Positions 49,191-60,310 of a stretch of 64,000 nt of DNA are shown one piece after another. Position 1 is the stretch's first letter; every line of letters begins with the position of its first letter. The notes under the pieces are model-generated. The model was not told the DNA's origin. It did no database searches and saw only the letters and a program-made list of their open reading frames with translations. Origin of the DNA: Atkinsonella hypoxylon (Eukaryota; Ascomycota; Sordariomycetes; Hypocreales; Clavicipitaceae); assembly GCA_000729835.1 (NCBI GenBank), contig JFHB01000087.1, positions 1-64,000 on the forward strand, given 5' to 3'. Position numbers and translations under genes: made by a program.

Positions 49191-52100
49191 TTAGTAGTTT
49201 TTAAAAACTTTTTATATATTCTATTTAATCTAGGTTTATAGTCTTAATTCTAATTAGCTATAAATCCCTAAATAATCTTAATATACTATTATTAAATCTT
49301 AGTTAGTTTTAAATATATAAATAAATAAACTTAACCTCCTTTCTCCTTAAAGCTAAAGATATAGAAACTATAGTATTAGCTTTTATAAAAGCTATAATAA
49401 GTTATATATTTTAGTAAAGTTATAGGTAAATTACTAAAATTAAATAATATTATTAATCTCCTTATAGCTTCTACGCTCTTCTTTAGGTATTACTAATAGA
49501 TAAACTTCTATTATATACTTTAAATAATATTATAGTAAAAGGTCTACTTTAGCGTTATTATCCTTAAAATCCTCTTTTTAGTATAGCTATAATATATAGT
49601 CCCTAGAAACTATTTAATCTAATATATTATATTAGGTATTAGTAGGCTATAATTTATTAGTATCTTGCTTAAAGTTACTAGTGTCTTTACTATACTAAGC
49701 AGTATATTATAAGATATAGAGCTATTTATTAGTAGTAAAAGTCTACTATCTCTTTAGATTAAGCTTAAACTTCTTAATATAATCCCTAGAAATAGTTTTA
49801 TTAAGCACTATACTATTTAAGGTCTCTAAATAGTAAGCGCTAGTAACTTTTGCTTAGCTATACACTTTAAAAGGACTATTCTATTGTATTACTAACTTCT
49901 TCTTTATTAATATATCTATAACTCTTTATATATTATATATAAGAACTAAATCTCTTAAGACTAATTAATCTTTCTCCTTTTACAATAATACCTCTTAGTT
50001 CTAGTTTATTTAATTAGCTAAGTATTGCCTAAATATAAAGACTTTTACATAAGCCTTCTAGATATTTACTTTCTTCTATTTTAGTATTTTAACTCTTACT
50101 TTAAAGAGATTCTATATTATTATAACTTCTAACTAATTAATTAACCTTTAAGTAGAAAATTTAACTTTTAAAGAAAGAATAAGCTTTTAACTATAAATTA
50201 AGTAGAAAGTAGATTTACTATATAACGCTTATATAGCTATATAGTTTGCTAATAGTGCCTTATTTAGTAATTTAAACTACTTTCTATTAGAACCTTTTAT
50301 CTTTAAAAGAGTAAATATAAGTATTTAATAACTAGCTTTAATAGATAAATTAGCTTTTAAATTATACACTAATATTTTAATCCCTTTAATTCTAATAGCT
50401 TTAACTACTTTTTTAAGATTTCTATATATTTCTAGCTCTCTATTAAAAACTAGAAATTAAAAGACTTTAAATTATATAATTAGTTTTATTAAGAACTTCT
50501 AAATAGCTATAATATTAGTATACTATATAGAGTGCGCTTTTATTTATCTAGTAAGGTTATATTTTACTTCTAGAAGGTACTTAAAACTATAATTAAGTAG
50601 TATATATTAGGTATTAATATATATCTTACTTATTAAGTTGCTTAAAGCTACTAGTATTAATAATTCTTTAGGCCTTTAAGGAGTAAACTTTTAGTATATC
50701 TTATAATAGAAAATTATTACTTAAACTATATTCTAAAGTTCTTTTTAAAAGTACTTAATTCTAACTACTTAAAATATAACTTCTATACCTTTATAACCTA
50801 TTTACTTATATAAAGGCTTAATAATCTTCTTCTATTGCATTAAGTCTTTAATAACTAAAGTAAAACCCTTTATTATACTAATTAGTCTCTTTTATAATAG
50901 ACCTTTATCTAAGAAGTATTACTTAGCACTTATATAAAGTTGCTTATACTTACTTTTATTTAAATTAAATAGTCTTTATAACGTTAAAAGGAAATCTATA
51001 ATTTATTAAGTCTTAAGAGTATAGTATACTCTATTATATAGCTAGATCTTATTAACGTTAAGCTATAGGTTAATAAAATCTTTAATGTTCCCTTTAGCTA
51101 CTTAGTTTAATGCATTAAAAGGCCTACCTTCTTTATATAATAAAGTATTAGCTATTTTATTCTTTTCTCCTAGAATATACCTAGCTGTAAAATTAAACAG
51201 TATAATATAACTAATCTATTATATAATAAGTGCACCTAGAACGTTATTAATAGCGCTATTAAGCTAATATATAAGTACTTAAGAATTAGTCTCTAGAGTA
51301 AAGAGAACTCTATAGAGATAAATTTATAGCCTTCTTAATATATAAACAATAGCTCTATATTTCTACTTTATTCTATTATACTTAATTTCTAAATTACTTT
51401 AATATTTACTTTTATATTATATAGAGTGTTATTACCTATTAATAATTTACATTAAAACTACTGTTTATTCTTTTAAGCTTATATTAACTATTAATATAAT
51501 TTCCTTAGCGCTTAAGCTAAAATTAATTATTATAAGAACTAGTGTAGTTATTATTATATACTTAAGAACCTCTATAGTGTTCTTTTAGTTTAGTTCTTAA
51601 GTTTACTTAGCACTTTTCTTAAGTAAGATTATAAAAGGCTTAGCTTTTATAGAGTAATACTATACCTAAATGCAATAATAGCCTATAAGCTTAAGAAAGA
51701 ATTTAACCTTAAAAACATTTTTACACTCTATTTACTCTAGAATCTTTATTACTTTTACTTCTAAAGGTTTCTTTCTATTAGTGCTATATATAAATTTAAT
51801 AATCTCTATAGTCTTTTAGTATAGCTTTAATTTTACAGTAAATATAGTGCAATTAGCTAGCTTAATATTAATAAGGACTTTATTAATACTAATTAAATAT
51901 TCTATAATATATCTTTATATATTAAGCAATACTTTCTCTCTATTATAAGTAGTAGTAAGGCCTTTTACTGCAATATTATTTAAAAAAGGCTTATAAGTAT
52001 AAGGAATTAGGTTAAAAAGAATTCTCTTTACTATTTAAATAAATTAAGTAATAGAGTTAGTTACTCCTTAAGGAAGTATATAAAGCTGTAAAAGCTTTAT

Positions 52101-55100
52101 TACTATTAAAATTATTGTTAAGTCTTTACTTTTCTCTATAAGTAGCACTTAGTTATAGCTTAATAGTAAATTAATAACTAAAAGTATCTTATATATTCTA
52201 AATTCTTTACTAAAAGCCTCTACTTCTTCTAGAATATAGGCATTCTATATTGTAATCTTATTATAAGCTGTTATAAACAGCACTAACTATATCTCTTTAT
52301 CCTTCTTTATTACTAAAAAGTAAGGGTTTCTATAAGATCTATAACTCTTTTCTAATAATCTATACTAAAGCTTCTTTTTTAATAAATTAACTAGTCTCCC
52401 TTATAGGCTAATAGGTATTAGTATTAACTTTACTTTTTAAGCTTTATAAGCAATAGTATAGATAACTTAAGGCAGTATAACTAAGGAATTAATCTTTTTA
52501 TACTCTAATAAGTCTTACGCTAGTGCTACCTTTTAGTTATAAAGGATTTCCTTAAAAATATTAACTTCTTTTACTATTAAATATTCTTATACTTATTTAA
52601 CTATTTAATTTAAGTGCTCTTTTATTATTTAGAATCCTTAGGGTTTTTTACTAAATCTTTCTATAATATATTTAGTGTATTTTTTTAATTTATTTAAGTA
52701 TACTTTTACCTCTTTTTACTTCTTCTATTTCTACTTAAGGTCTCTATTAAGTATAGATCTATTTAAGGGAATATTATCTTTTAGCAAAATCTTATTAGCT
52801 TTCTACTTATATAATATATTTACCTTTAGATTAATTAGTTATAATTGCCTTAAGGGCTAAATCTTCTCTACAGCCTCTTTAAGTTAGCTTCTATACTAGT
52901 TAGCTATTCCCTTTATTATAAGGTTAGTAATAGCTATACCTTTATTCTTTATTATAGGCATTAGCTCTTTATTATTATTTAACTTAGCTTTAAGACTCTC
53001 TTTAACTATTTAATTATAGACTAATTCCTTAAATAACTTATTAATTAAGATTAAATTAACGCTAATAGCTATTACTTTATCTATTATAGTTTTCTATTTA
53101 ACACTTCTAGTAACCCTTAAAACTAATATAATATTACTAAAATAGCACTTTAAGAGGAGCTTACCTCCTTTATTACTGTACTTAAAGGTAACTTTAGCTA
53201 TATATATAAAAGGCATTTTAAGGATTAATTATATATATAAAGACTTTAGTGTAATATAAAAGTAAATTAACGTTTAAATATTTCTAAGGTATAGCTTTAT
53301 TATTATCTCTTCTAATATTATAAGCTTATATAATGTAAAAGATATAGTAGTAGTCTCTTACTTTATTAGAGTTATTTTTAAATTAAGCTCTTTAATAAGG
53401 TCCTTAGTAATAATATTTCTTTATAAACTATAATCTATAAGACTATTAATAAGTAAAGAGTTTAAGCTTTTAAATTATACTTAAAGGTAAGGTAAGTTCT
53501 ATAAATAGCTTATAATTACTTTTAGCTTTAAAATACTATTTAATTCTTTAATATAAAGTGTATTTACCTATAGGTTTACAATAAACTTCCTCTCTTTAAT
53601 ATAATTTCCTATATATTTTTATATAACGTTCTATAAATCCTTTTAGATACTACTAAGCAGCTATCTTATATATTTATTAGTAATATCTTCCTTATTGTTT
53701 TCTATTGCCTCTTTAACTATAGTAGATATTATCTTAATAATATTAATTAATTAATCTTTTTACTTCTTAACTCTTTACTTCTTCCTTAGAATAGAATATA
53801 GAGGTATAACTTTAGCACTTATTCTATTAATATAATAGACTTTATTAACACTATTTACTTATATTAAGCATTTATTCTTTATTGCTTCTATAAGTATAAG
53901 TATTAGTTAGTATAGGTTTTATAAGCTAACTTTAATCTTTTTCTAAAAAATATCTTTAAATAATTATATAAGAAGCTATACTTTTATATCTATAGAGCTA
54001 TTTTTCTTAGCTTTCTTTTTTTTCCTTTTTACTTAGTTTTCTAAAGCTCTTTTTTACTTAATAGAGCGTTATATCTCTATAGTATAGACTCTAAAGGGCT
54101 AAGCTATAATTCTTTCTTTAATTAGTATATAAAGAGTTCTTTTAGGTCTATATTCCTTTATTTTAAACGTTAAAGTTACTATAGTACTATTAGTAAAGTC
54201 TCTCTTAAGAATAGCTTTTAGCAGAATATATATTAAGTAATAATTAGAAATATTAATCTTATTAAAGATTTAATCTAATATCTCTTTCTCTTTTTTATTA
54301 AGCTTCTAATAGTTTAATGTTTTTCTACTAAATTCCTTAACTTAAGAATAATACTATTTTATAATATAGTAGTTAAAACAATTAACCTAAAACACTATAA
54401 GCCTATAAAGATAACTTCTTATACTAAAGAAGCTTTATATAAGAATAAATAGCACTAGATTATTTAATTCTACTGTTAAAATACTTACTCTTTAATTATA
54501 CTTTATAAAGCTAATCTTATTGTTATACTAATAAAACTAGCATTAATCTATATAATAACCTTTCTTACTATAGTAATAGCAGTAATACTGCCTTATATAG
54601 CTTTTAGTTATATAGGTTCTAAAGCTTTAGGTATTATTATATATATTAACAGCATTAATATATATATTCTACTTTTTCTTCTTTTTTTTTCTAAATTTCT
54701 TTTTAAAAAGCTTTATAATATCTATCTTTAAAACTATCTACTTTATAAGTATAATCTTTATATCTTTAAACTTCTAGGTTAAATTATCTATTTAATCTTT
54801 TACTTCTAAAATAGGCTATATAATTTCCTTAGCTTTATAACTAAAATTACTTATACTATAATACTTAGAACTTCTTCTGCCTAGAGGTATATAAAGATAG
54901 TTCTTTCTATTATTATAGAGTTTAGAATTACAGTCTTTTAGCTCTATTCTAGCTTATATATACTAGCTAAGCTGCTTTAATAACTCTCTATAGAGTATTG
55001 CAATAAACTTAGCTCTAGTAACTTTTATTTAATCTATAAAGCTAGTAAGTATAGTATCTAGTAAGGCCTTATAAATATAATTAAACTAAGAGGTTATACT

Positions 55101-55901
55101 GCGCTATATATAAGGCTTAGCGCTAATTATAGTAGCTTAATGCTCTTAAAGCTAATAGAGAGTGTCTTTTATAGTCCTTAAATAGTTTCTCTTTAAGTCT
55201 TTAAGCTTTTTATTAGCTTACTCCTTTTAATTCTAAGAAGTAGCTTTATACTAAAGTAAAAGCTACTTTTTAGCTTCTTTCTAATTATATAAGGCATAAA
55301 TAACCTTTATATACTTATAGATTAATAGATTAATATAATAAATAAATATCTTCTATTAGTTTTCCTTTAGAATAAATAAGGTCTTTATTTTTAGCTTAAA
55401 GCTAGTTAAGTAATTAAAGATATTTTCTTCTTTAAATTAGTATATATTAAACTTCTTATTAAAGGTAGCTTAAGCTTACTGCTTTTTAATAGCTTTACCT
55501 ATAGCTTTAGTAAGAGCCTTATAAGGTATAGCTATAGCGCTATTAGTATTAGCTTTTTTATCTTAAGTATTTAATTTTATTATAACCTTAGGTTTTAAAA
55601 CAACTTTTTTAGAAGATTTACTAGATTAACTAAAGCTAATATTAGCTACTTTAGATATAAAGCTTATACTTTTCTTTAAAGAATATAGAATACTAAACTT
55701 ATATAAATAACTAATAAAATAGCTTAATATAGAAGGTAGGTATAAAAGGAACAATTAATCTTACTTAGTAGAAAGAGTATAATATATATAATTCTTTATA
55801 TTAGCTATACTTTTAATGCTTTTACCTTTTGCTTCTATAGTTATATAAGCTTCTAACGCTAAGATATAAAGGCTAAGAACTTAATTGCTAATAACAGTAA
55901 A
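49191..55901 (-). pseudogene. gag-pol of G4, RIP-inactivated
   Basis: Full-length, uninterrupted version of the Gypsy polyprotein on the minus strand, about 2,200 codons: gag to the right, then protease, RT, RNase H and integrase toward 49191. The RT active site near 51971-51985 reads FLNN, so both Asp codons have become Asn. In-frame stops are TAA or TAG. The stop after the KVFKN-like end is at 49191-49193. The start is by position only. Confidence 0.87.
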
Positions 55902-56329
55902 TATAAAGATAACTGCTAAGATAAAGATAAAAGAGAAATTTTTCTCTATAATTAAATAATTATAACGTTTAAAGGACCTAAAAACTTCCTTTTTGCTGTA
56001 TTAAGGCTATCTTAGCTAAGGGTAAAATAGAGGTTAAATAAACTAGCTAGTATTTACAATATAGTAATTATCTTTAACTAGGCCTAGCTCTTCTTAGCTT
56101 AAAAAAGCTATAAAAATTTTTTTCCTTTTTTAATTAAATAATCCCTTATAATATAGAGCTTTTATCTCTATAATTTCCTTCTTTTTTATATTAGCAATAT
56201 TTAAGCTAAAGTGCTCTTCTATCTTTAATGCTTAGCAGCTTTTTTTTCTTTCTTTTAGGATCTCTATAAAAAACCTTTTAATTATATAATGCGCTTTAAT
56301 TAAAATAAGTCTCTAGTAAAGCCTCTATT

Positions 56330-56818
56330 TTTATTGCCTTAAAACTAAACCCCTAAATAACTATATAGCTTATACTAAAGTAGGTAACAATATAGTGCAC
56401 GTTAAGATTAAAGAGAATTAGTAGAGAGCAAGATATTTATTAGTGTATACTATTAAGCAATAGTAGGTAAGAAGATTAAATAGTTTAAAAAGGCAGAAAT
56501 AAAATATTAATTATAGCTTAGAAGATATATATATATAAAAGAAGCTAAATATACTAAAGAGTTAGGGAAAGTGTTATTAGCAGTAAAGTAATATCTCTTA
56601 AGCGTTAAGTGTTGTAAATTAAAGTAGGCTAAAAGATATTAATTAATTAGAAAAGCAAAAGCCTAAAAAGAATTAGCAGAAGCTGCTTGCGCGCTTGCTT
56701 GCTTGCTTAAACTATCTATATGTTTAGGCGATGCGCACTCTTATAGAGAAAAATCTGTATATAGCATCCCTTGCAAAGCTAATATAAGAGCGCAAGGGGG
56801 TAACCCCGCCGCGACACA
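56330..56818 (-). repeat. 5' LTR of G4
   Basis: 489 bp. The right (outer) part keeps a GCTTGCGCGCTTGCTTGC microsatellite and GGGGGTAACCCCGCC. The left (inner) part is RIP-changed (TTTATTGCCTTAAAAC). Confidence 0.93.
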
Positions 56819-56822
56819 CTAG

Positions 56823-58390
56823 CTTTCTCTTCTTTAACGACTACTAGACTTATTTTATCTTCAATCGCTTAAAGGGATGCTATTATTACTTTAATATAGG
56901 ACCTAAAGGCAGGATTAAAAGGTTTAAAGCTGCAGTCTATAGTTAGGCACAAACTTTACAGCTCCTTTAGTATCTATACCTATTCTAGGCGATTTTAGTA
57001 CTATATTATAAGCAGAAGAGCAACTAGGAATGCAGATATACCTGTTTATCCTTCTTAATATAGACGCTTTATTGTTTAGTTAAACATCTTCTAATTGATC
57101 TTATTAGCAACAGCTTGTACAATATACCTTACACTTAATACAGTAACTATAGAATTACCTAAACGTTAAGGAACAAATTTAAACTATACCTTTACAACTA
57201 AGTTATAACTAATAACTCTATTAATTAGTCTTATAACTACTGTAAAGGTACTAATAGAGTTATAATAGTTCTATATATAATAGCAGTAAATAAGCTTAGT
57301 TTTATAAATAAGTATATAGTTATTAAAAAAGCTAAAACTATAGGCTTTAACCTTAGCTACCTCTAGGAAGATACTATAAAGCGTTTTATCTTAAGATATT
57401 ACTTATAAACAACTAGTAGTAGAATTCCTGTTCTAAAGGAGCTTAATACCTAGAAATTTACCTTAAGTAATTATAATTAAGTAATTAAATAGTTAATAGA
57501 GGTTAATAAATAAATACTTATATAACTTTAGAAGAATTAGTTTATTGCTACTATTTAGTTTAATAGCAATTCTATTATCTATAATAGAACTATTAAAGCA
57601 GCAATAACAGTAAGGGAATAGCGTTTGCATCTTCTAATATAGATAAGTAAGCCTAGCTAGGCTCTTGTATATTATAAGCTACTTTCTTTTGCACAAAAGA
57701 AGTCTTTAATTGTAACATTTAAGGTGCTACTATAGCTTATAACTAATTTATAAAGCTCTTTATTATTACTACTATTAGACAATTTAGAGATTCTTACTAG
57801 AATTTCTAGTATACTATAAGATTTTATGTAAAAAGATTAAATAGAACCTTATAGTAAGAACTAGCTTCTACAGTAATTATAAGACTTAAAGTATTAGCTG
57901 CTGTCTTTACGTTTTATAGAACTATTAGTGTAGAAGTAGAAATCTAGGTAAAGGGATAAAGAGGTTATAAGGACAGTAAAATAAGCGCTTAAAGCTAAAG
58001 AATACTACACTATAAAGGATTAAATAGAAGCATTAGCTTAAAGATATATTACTAAATAGCCTATAATAGCCTATAATTCTATTACTAATATAAACCTTAG
58101 TGTTATACTGCTAGCTCTCTTCTATTCTAGCGCTTAGCAAGAGATAATTAAGGTAAATAAGAGACACTAATTAATTATATTTAGAGCAACTAAATAAAGT
58201 GTAAGTTACTAAGAAAGAGTTACTTATTATAAAAGAAAGCGTTTAGCTATAAGAACGCCTTTACTAGTAAAAGGGACGCTACTATATACACTAAAGACAC
58301 TAAAGCTGTTATAAGAGATAAAGGGATTAAGACTTTAGAATTAAGGGAATTAGCTAAAGGGTTAAGTTACTTATAAGTCTTACTTTATAA
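56823..58390 (-). pseudogene. Extra region 3' of pol in G2, part next to the 3' LTR
   Basis: Continuation of 43067-45075 beyond G4. Antisense frames here correspond to 2080-3700 of G1. On the plus strand a Gln/Lys-rich frame near 58180-58340 (LNKVQVTKKELLIIKESVQ, with stops read as Gln) is also fairly open, so a sense ORF cannot be excluded. Confidence 0.33.
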
Positions 58391-58414
58391 GCTTATTTAT
58401 AACTAGAGAGGTAT

Positions 58415-58896
58415 TATATTGCAGTAGAGTTACTCTCTTGCGCTTTTATATTAGCTTTATAAGAGATACTATATATAGATTTTTCTCTATAAGAGTGTGT
58501 ATTGCTTAAACATCTAGATAAAGCAAGTAAGCAAGTAAGCAGCTTCTGCTAATTCTTTTTAGGCTTTTGCTCTTTTAATTAATTAATATCTTTTAGCCTA
58601 CTTTAATTTACAACACTTAACGCTTAAGAAATATTGCTCTACTAATACTAACACTTTCCTTAACTCTTTAATACATTTAGCTCCTTTTACGCATATATAG
58701 CTTTTAAGCTGCAATTAATATTTTATTTTCTGCCTTTTTAGACTATTTAATCTTCTTACCTGCTATTGTTTAATAGTATACACTATTAAATATCTCGCTC
58801 TCTGCCGATTCTCTTCGATCTTAACGTGCGCTATATTGTTACCTGCTTTAGTGTAGGCTGTATAGTCATTTGGGGGTTTGGTTTTAAGACGACAAA
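58415..58896 (+). repeat. 3' LTR of G2
   Basis: 482 bp. The inner end is mutated (TATATTGCAGTAGAG) and the outer end mostly intact (CTTCGATCTTAACGTGCGC near 58817). The purine run CTAGAGAGGTA lies just before it. Confidence 0.92.
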
Positions 58897-59570
58897 ATAT
58901 ATACTCTATATATATATATATTAAATCGCTTAATTATAAGACACTAGCAATAGATTTAAAATTACCTATACATAATATATATTATTTTCTTTTAATTTTC
59001 TACCTATATATACTGTATATATATAATAATAACAATCTAAGCAATTAACTTTATTAATAATTCTATGCTAAAGGCTGTAAATCCCTTTTAGTTAGGCTAT
59101 TATTATAGGCTAATTCTAGTCTCTTTTAATAGCCTAGCACTCTTAAAAATTAATACCTAAGTATATAATCTATATATAGTATATATACAGTATATACTAA
59201 ACTAATTATTTATAGGTGTAATATTGTTATTAATTGCAGCAGTAAAATATATAGAAGAGGGTTTATAGATAATATAGGTGTATATATACAACCTATATAA
59301 TAAGGTAATAACTAATATATATTTAGTTCTATTATTATATTTGCTAGTATTATTTAGGCAAAATATAACTACTTAGTTAAGTAAATATTAAGCTTAAGGA
59401 GAAGGTTATAGGTAAAAAGTAAGTATATTATATATTGTATATATTTAGTTAATATTAATAATTAAATAGTGTAATTTAAAATTAGGTTTTATCTTATAGT
59501 TAATATAATATATAATACCTTTATAAACTTAGGTAAGCTTAATATATACTATAAATATATATAGTACTTA
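58897..59570. other. AT-rich background between G2 and Copia-2
   Basis: Only AT-rich sequence with (TA)n runs. I see no domain, RNA gene or terminal repeat. Confidence 0.55.
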
Positions 59571-60302
59571 TGTTGGAATCGTCATGACTCCATCGTGCGA
59601 TTCCGGCACCTGCGTGGGTGGATACAACCGCTGATTAGTTGCATCCGCACACTAGTCCCCACTTACATTAGGGTCGCTGATACCCCTTAATTCCCCCTTA
59701 ATACAACACTATACCTAAGGCATATAAGGCATCTAACAAGGTATATAATGTAGCCTCCTTTGCTAGTTAGATATAACTCCTAAATAACTAAATTTAACCC
59801 TCTTTAATGTAAATACTAGTGCACTAGTAAACTAGTTATAGGACTAACTTAATAGAGTATAAATAAGACCCTTAGTCTATTAACACTAATTAGTAGTTGC
59901 TTAACTAGAAGTCTTTAGTATAACTAAAGAGATTAGTACAACTAACTATAGATTAGCTAAATTTAGCAAGAAGAGATGTAATACTGTTAGCTAGAACCCT
60001 TAGCGGCTAATGCAACTAGTAAAGTATACTAAAGGAAGGGATATCTTTACAATTGCTTAGTTACTAAGTTATATTTACTTACAATAACGTTTTAGTTTAA
60101 CTAATTATTAATATTAAACTCCTAAAGAATTAAATTACTAGCTAGAACCCTTAGCGGCTAATGCTATAGAATTTAACTCCTTTAACTATCTTAGAACTTA
60201 GCTAAAAGCTAGCTAAATCCCTCTATCTTTATACTAATTCTATTACACCTACTTTCTCTTTCTATACTACTTAACCTTATTTAATATAATAAGTTTATAA
60301 CA
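59571..60302 (+). repeat. Probable 5' LTR of Copia-2
   Basis: The start TGTTGGAATCG is clear. The end is placed at the TATAACA before ACTCTAGGTAG, giving TGTT...AACA termini and about 732 bp, but without the partner LTR this end is a guess. A 24-bp sequence (GCTAGAACCCTTAGCGG and the next seven bases) occurs twice inside, at 59990-60013 and 60141-60164, and keeps its CpG. Confidence 0.6.
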
Positions 60303-60310
60303 ACTCTAGG

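Larger units (their letters stand above)
45076..56818 (-). mobile_element. Gypsy copy G4, nested in G2 in reverse orientation
   Basis: A complete minus-strand copy of 11,743 bp with 489-bp LTRs (45076-45564, 56330-56818) and CTAG duplication at 45072-45075 and 56819-56822. The uninterrupted target TTACTAGCTTTC is in G3 near 38950. It has no internal insertion and so is the cleanest reference for the family. Confidence 0.95.
22482..58896 (+). mobile_element. Gypsy copy G2, outermost host of three nested insertions
   Basis: A plus-strand element with LTRs at 22482-23452 (interrupted) and 58415-58896 and target duplication ATAT at 22478-22481 and 58897-58900. Removing the solo LTR in its 5' LTR, G3 (28605-41051) and G4 (45076-56822) leaves 482-bp LTRs and 10,768 bp of internal sequence, nearly the same as the other copies. 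Element sequence resumes exactly after each insertion, for example GCTAGGCAC|ATTCTAGG across G3, which reads through uninterrupted in G3 itself near 34940. Confidence 0.93.

Noticed and set aside
58180..58340. Gln/Lys-rich sense frame in G2 resembling the coiled-coil tail of a pogo/Fot transposase
   Set aside because: The resemblance rests on reading many stops as Gln. No DDE motif, CENPB-type helix-turn-helix or terminal inverted repeat was found around it.
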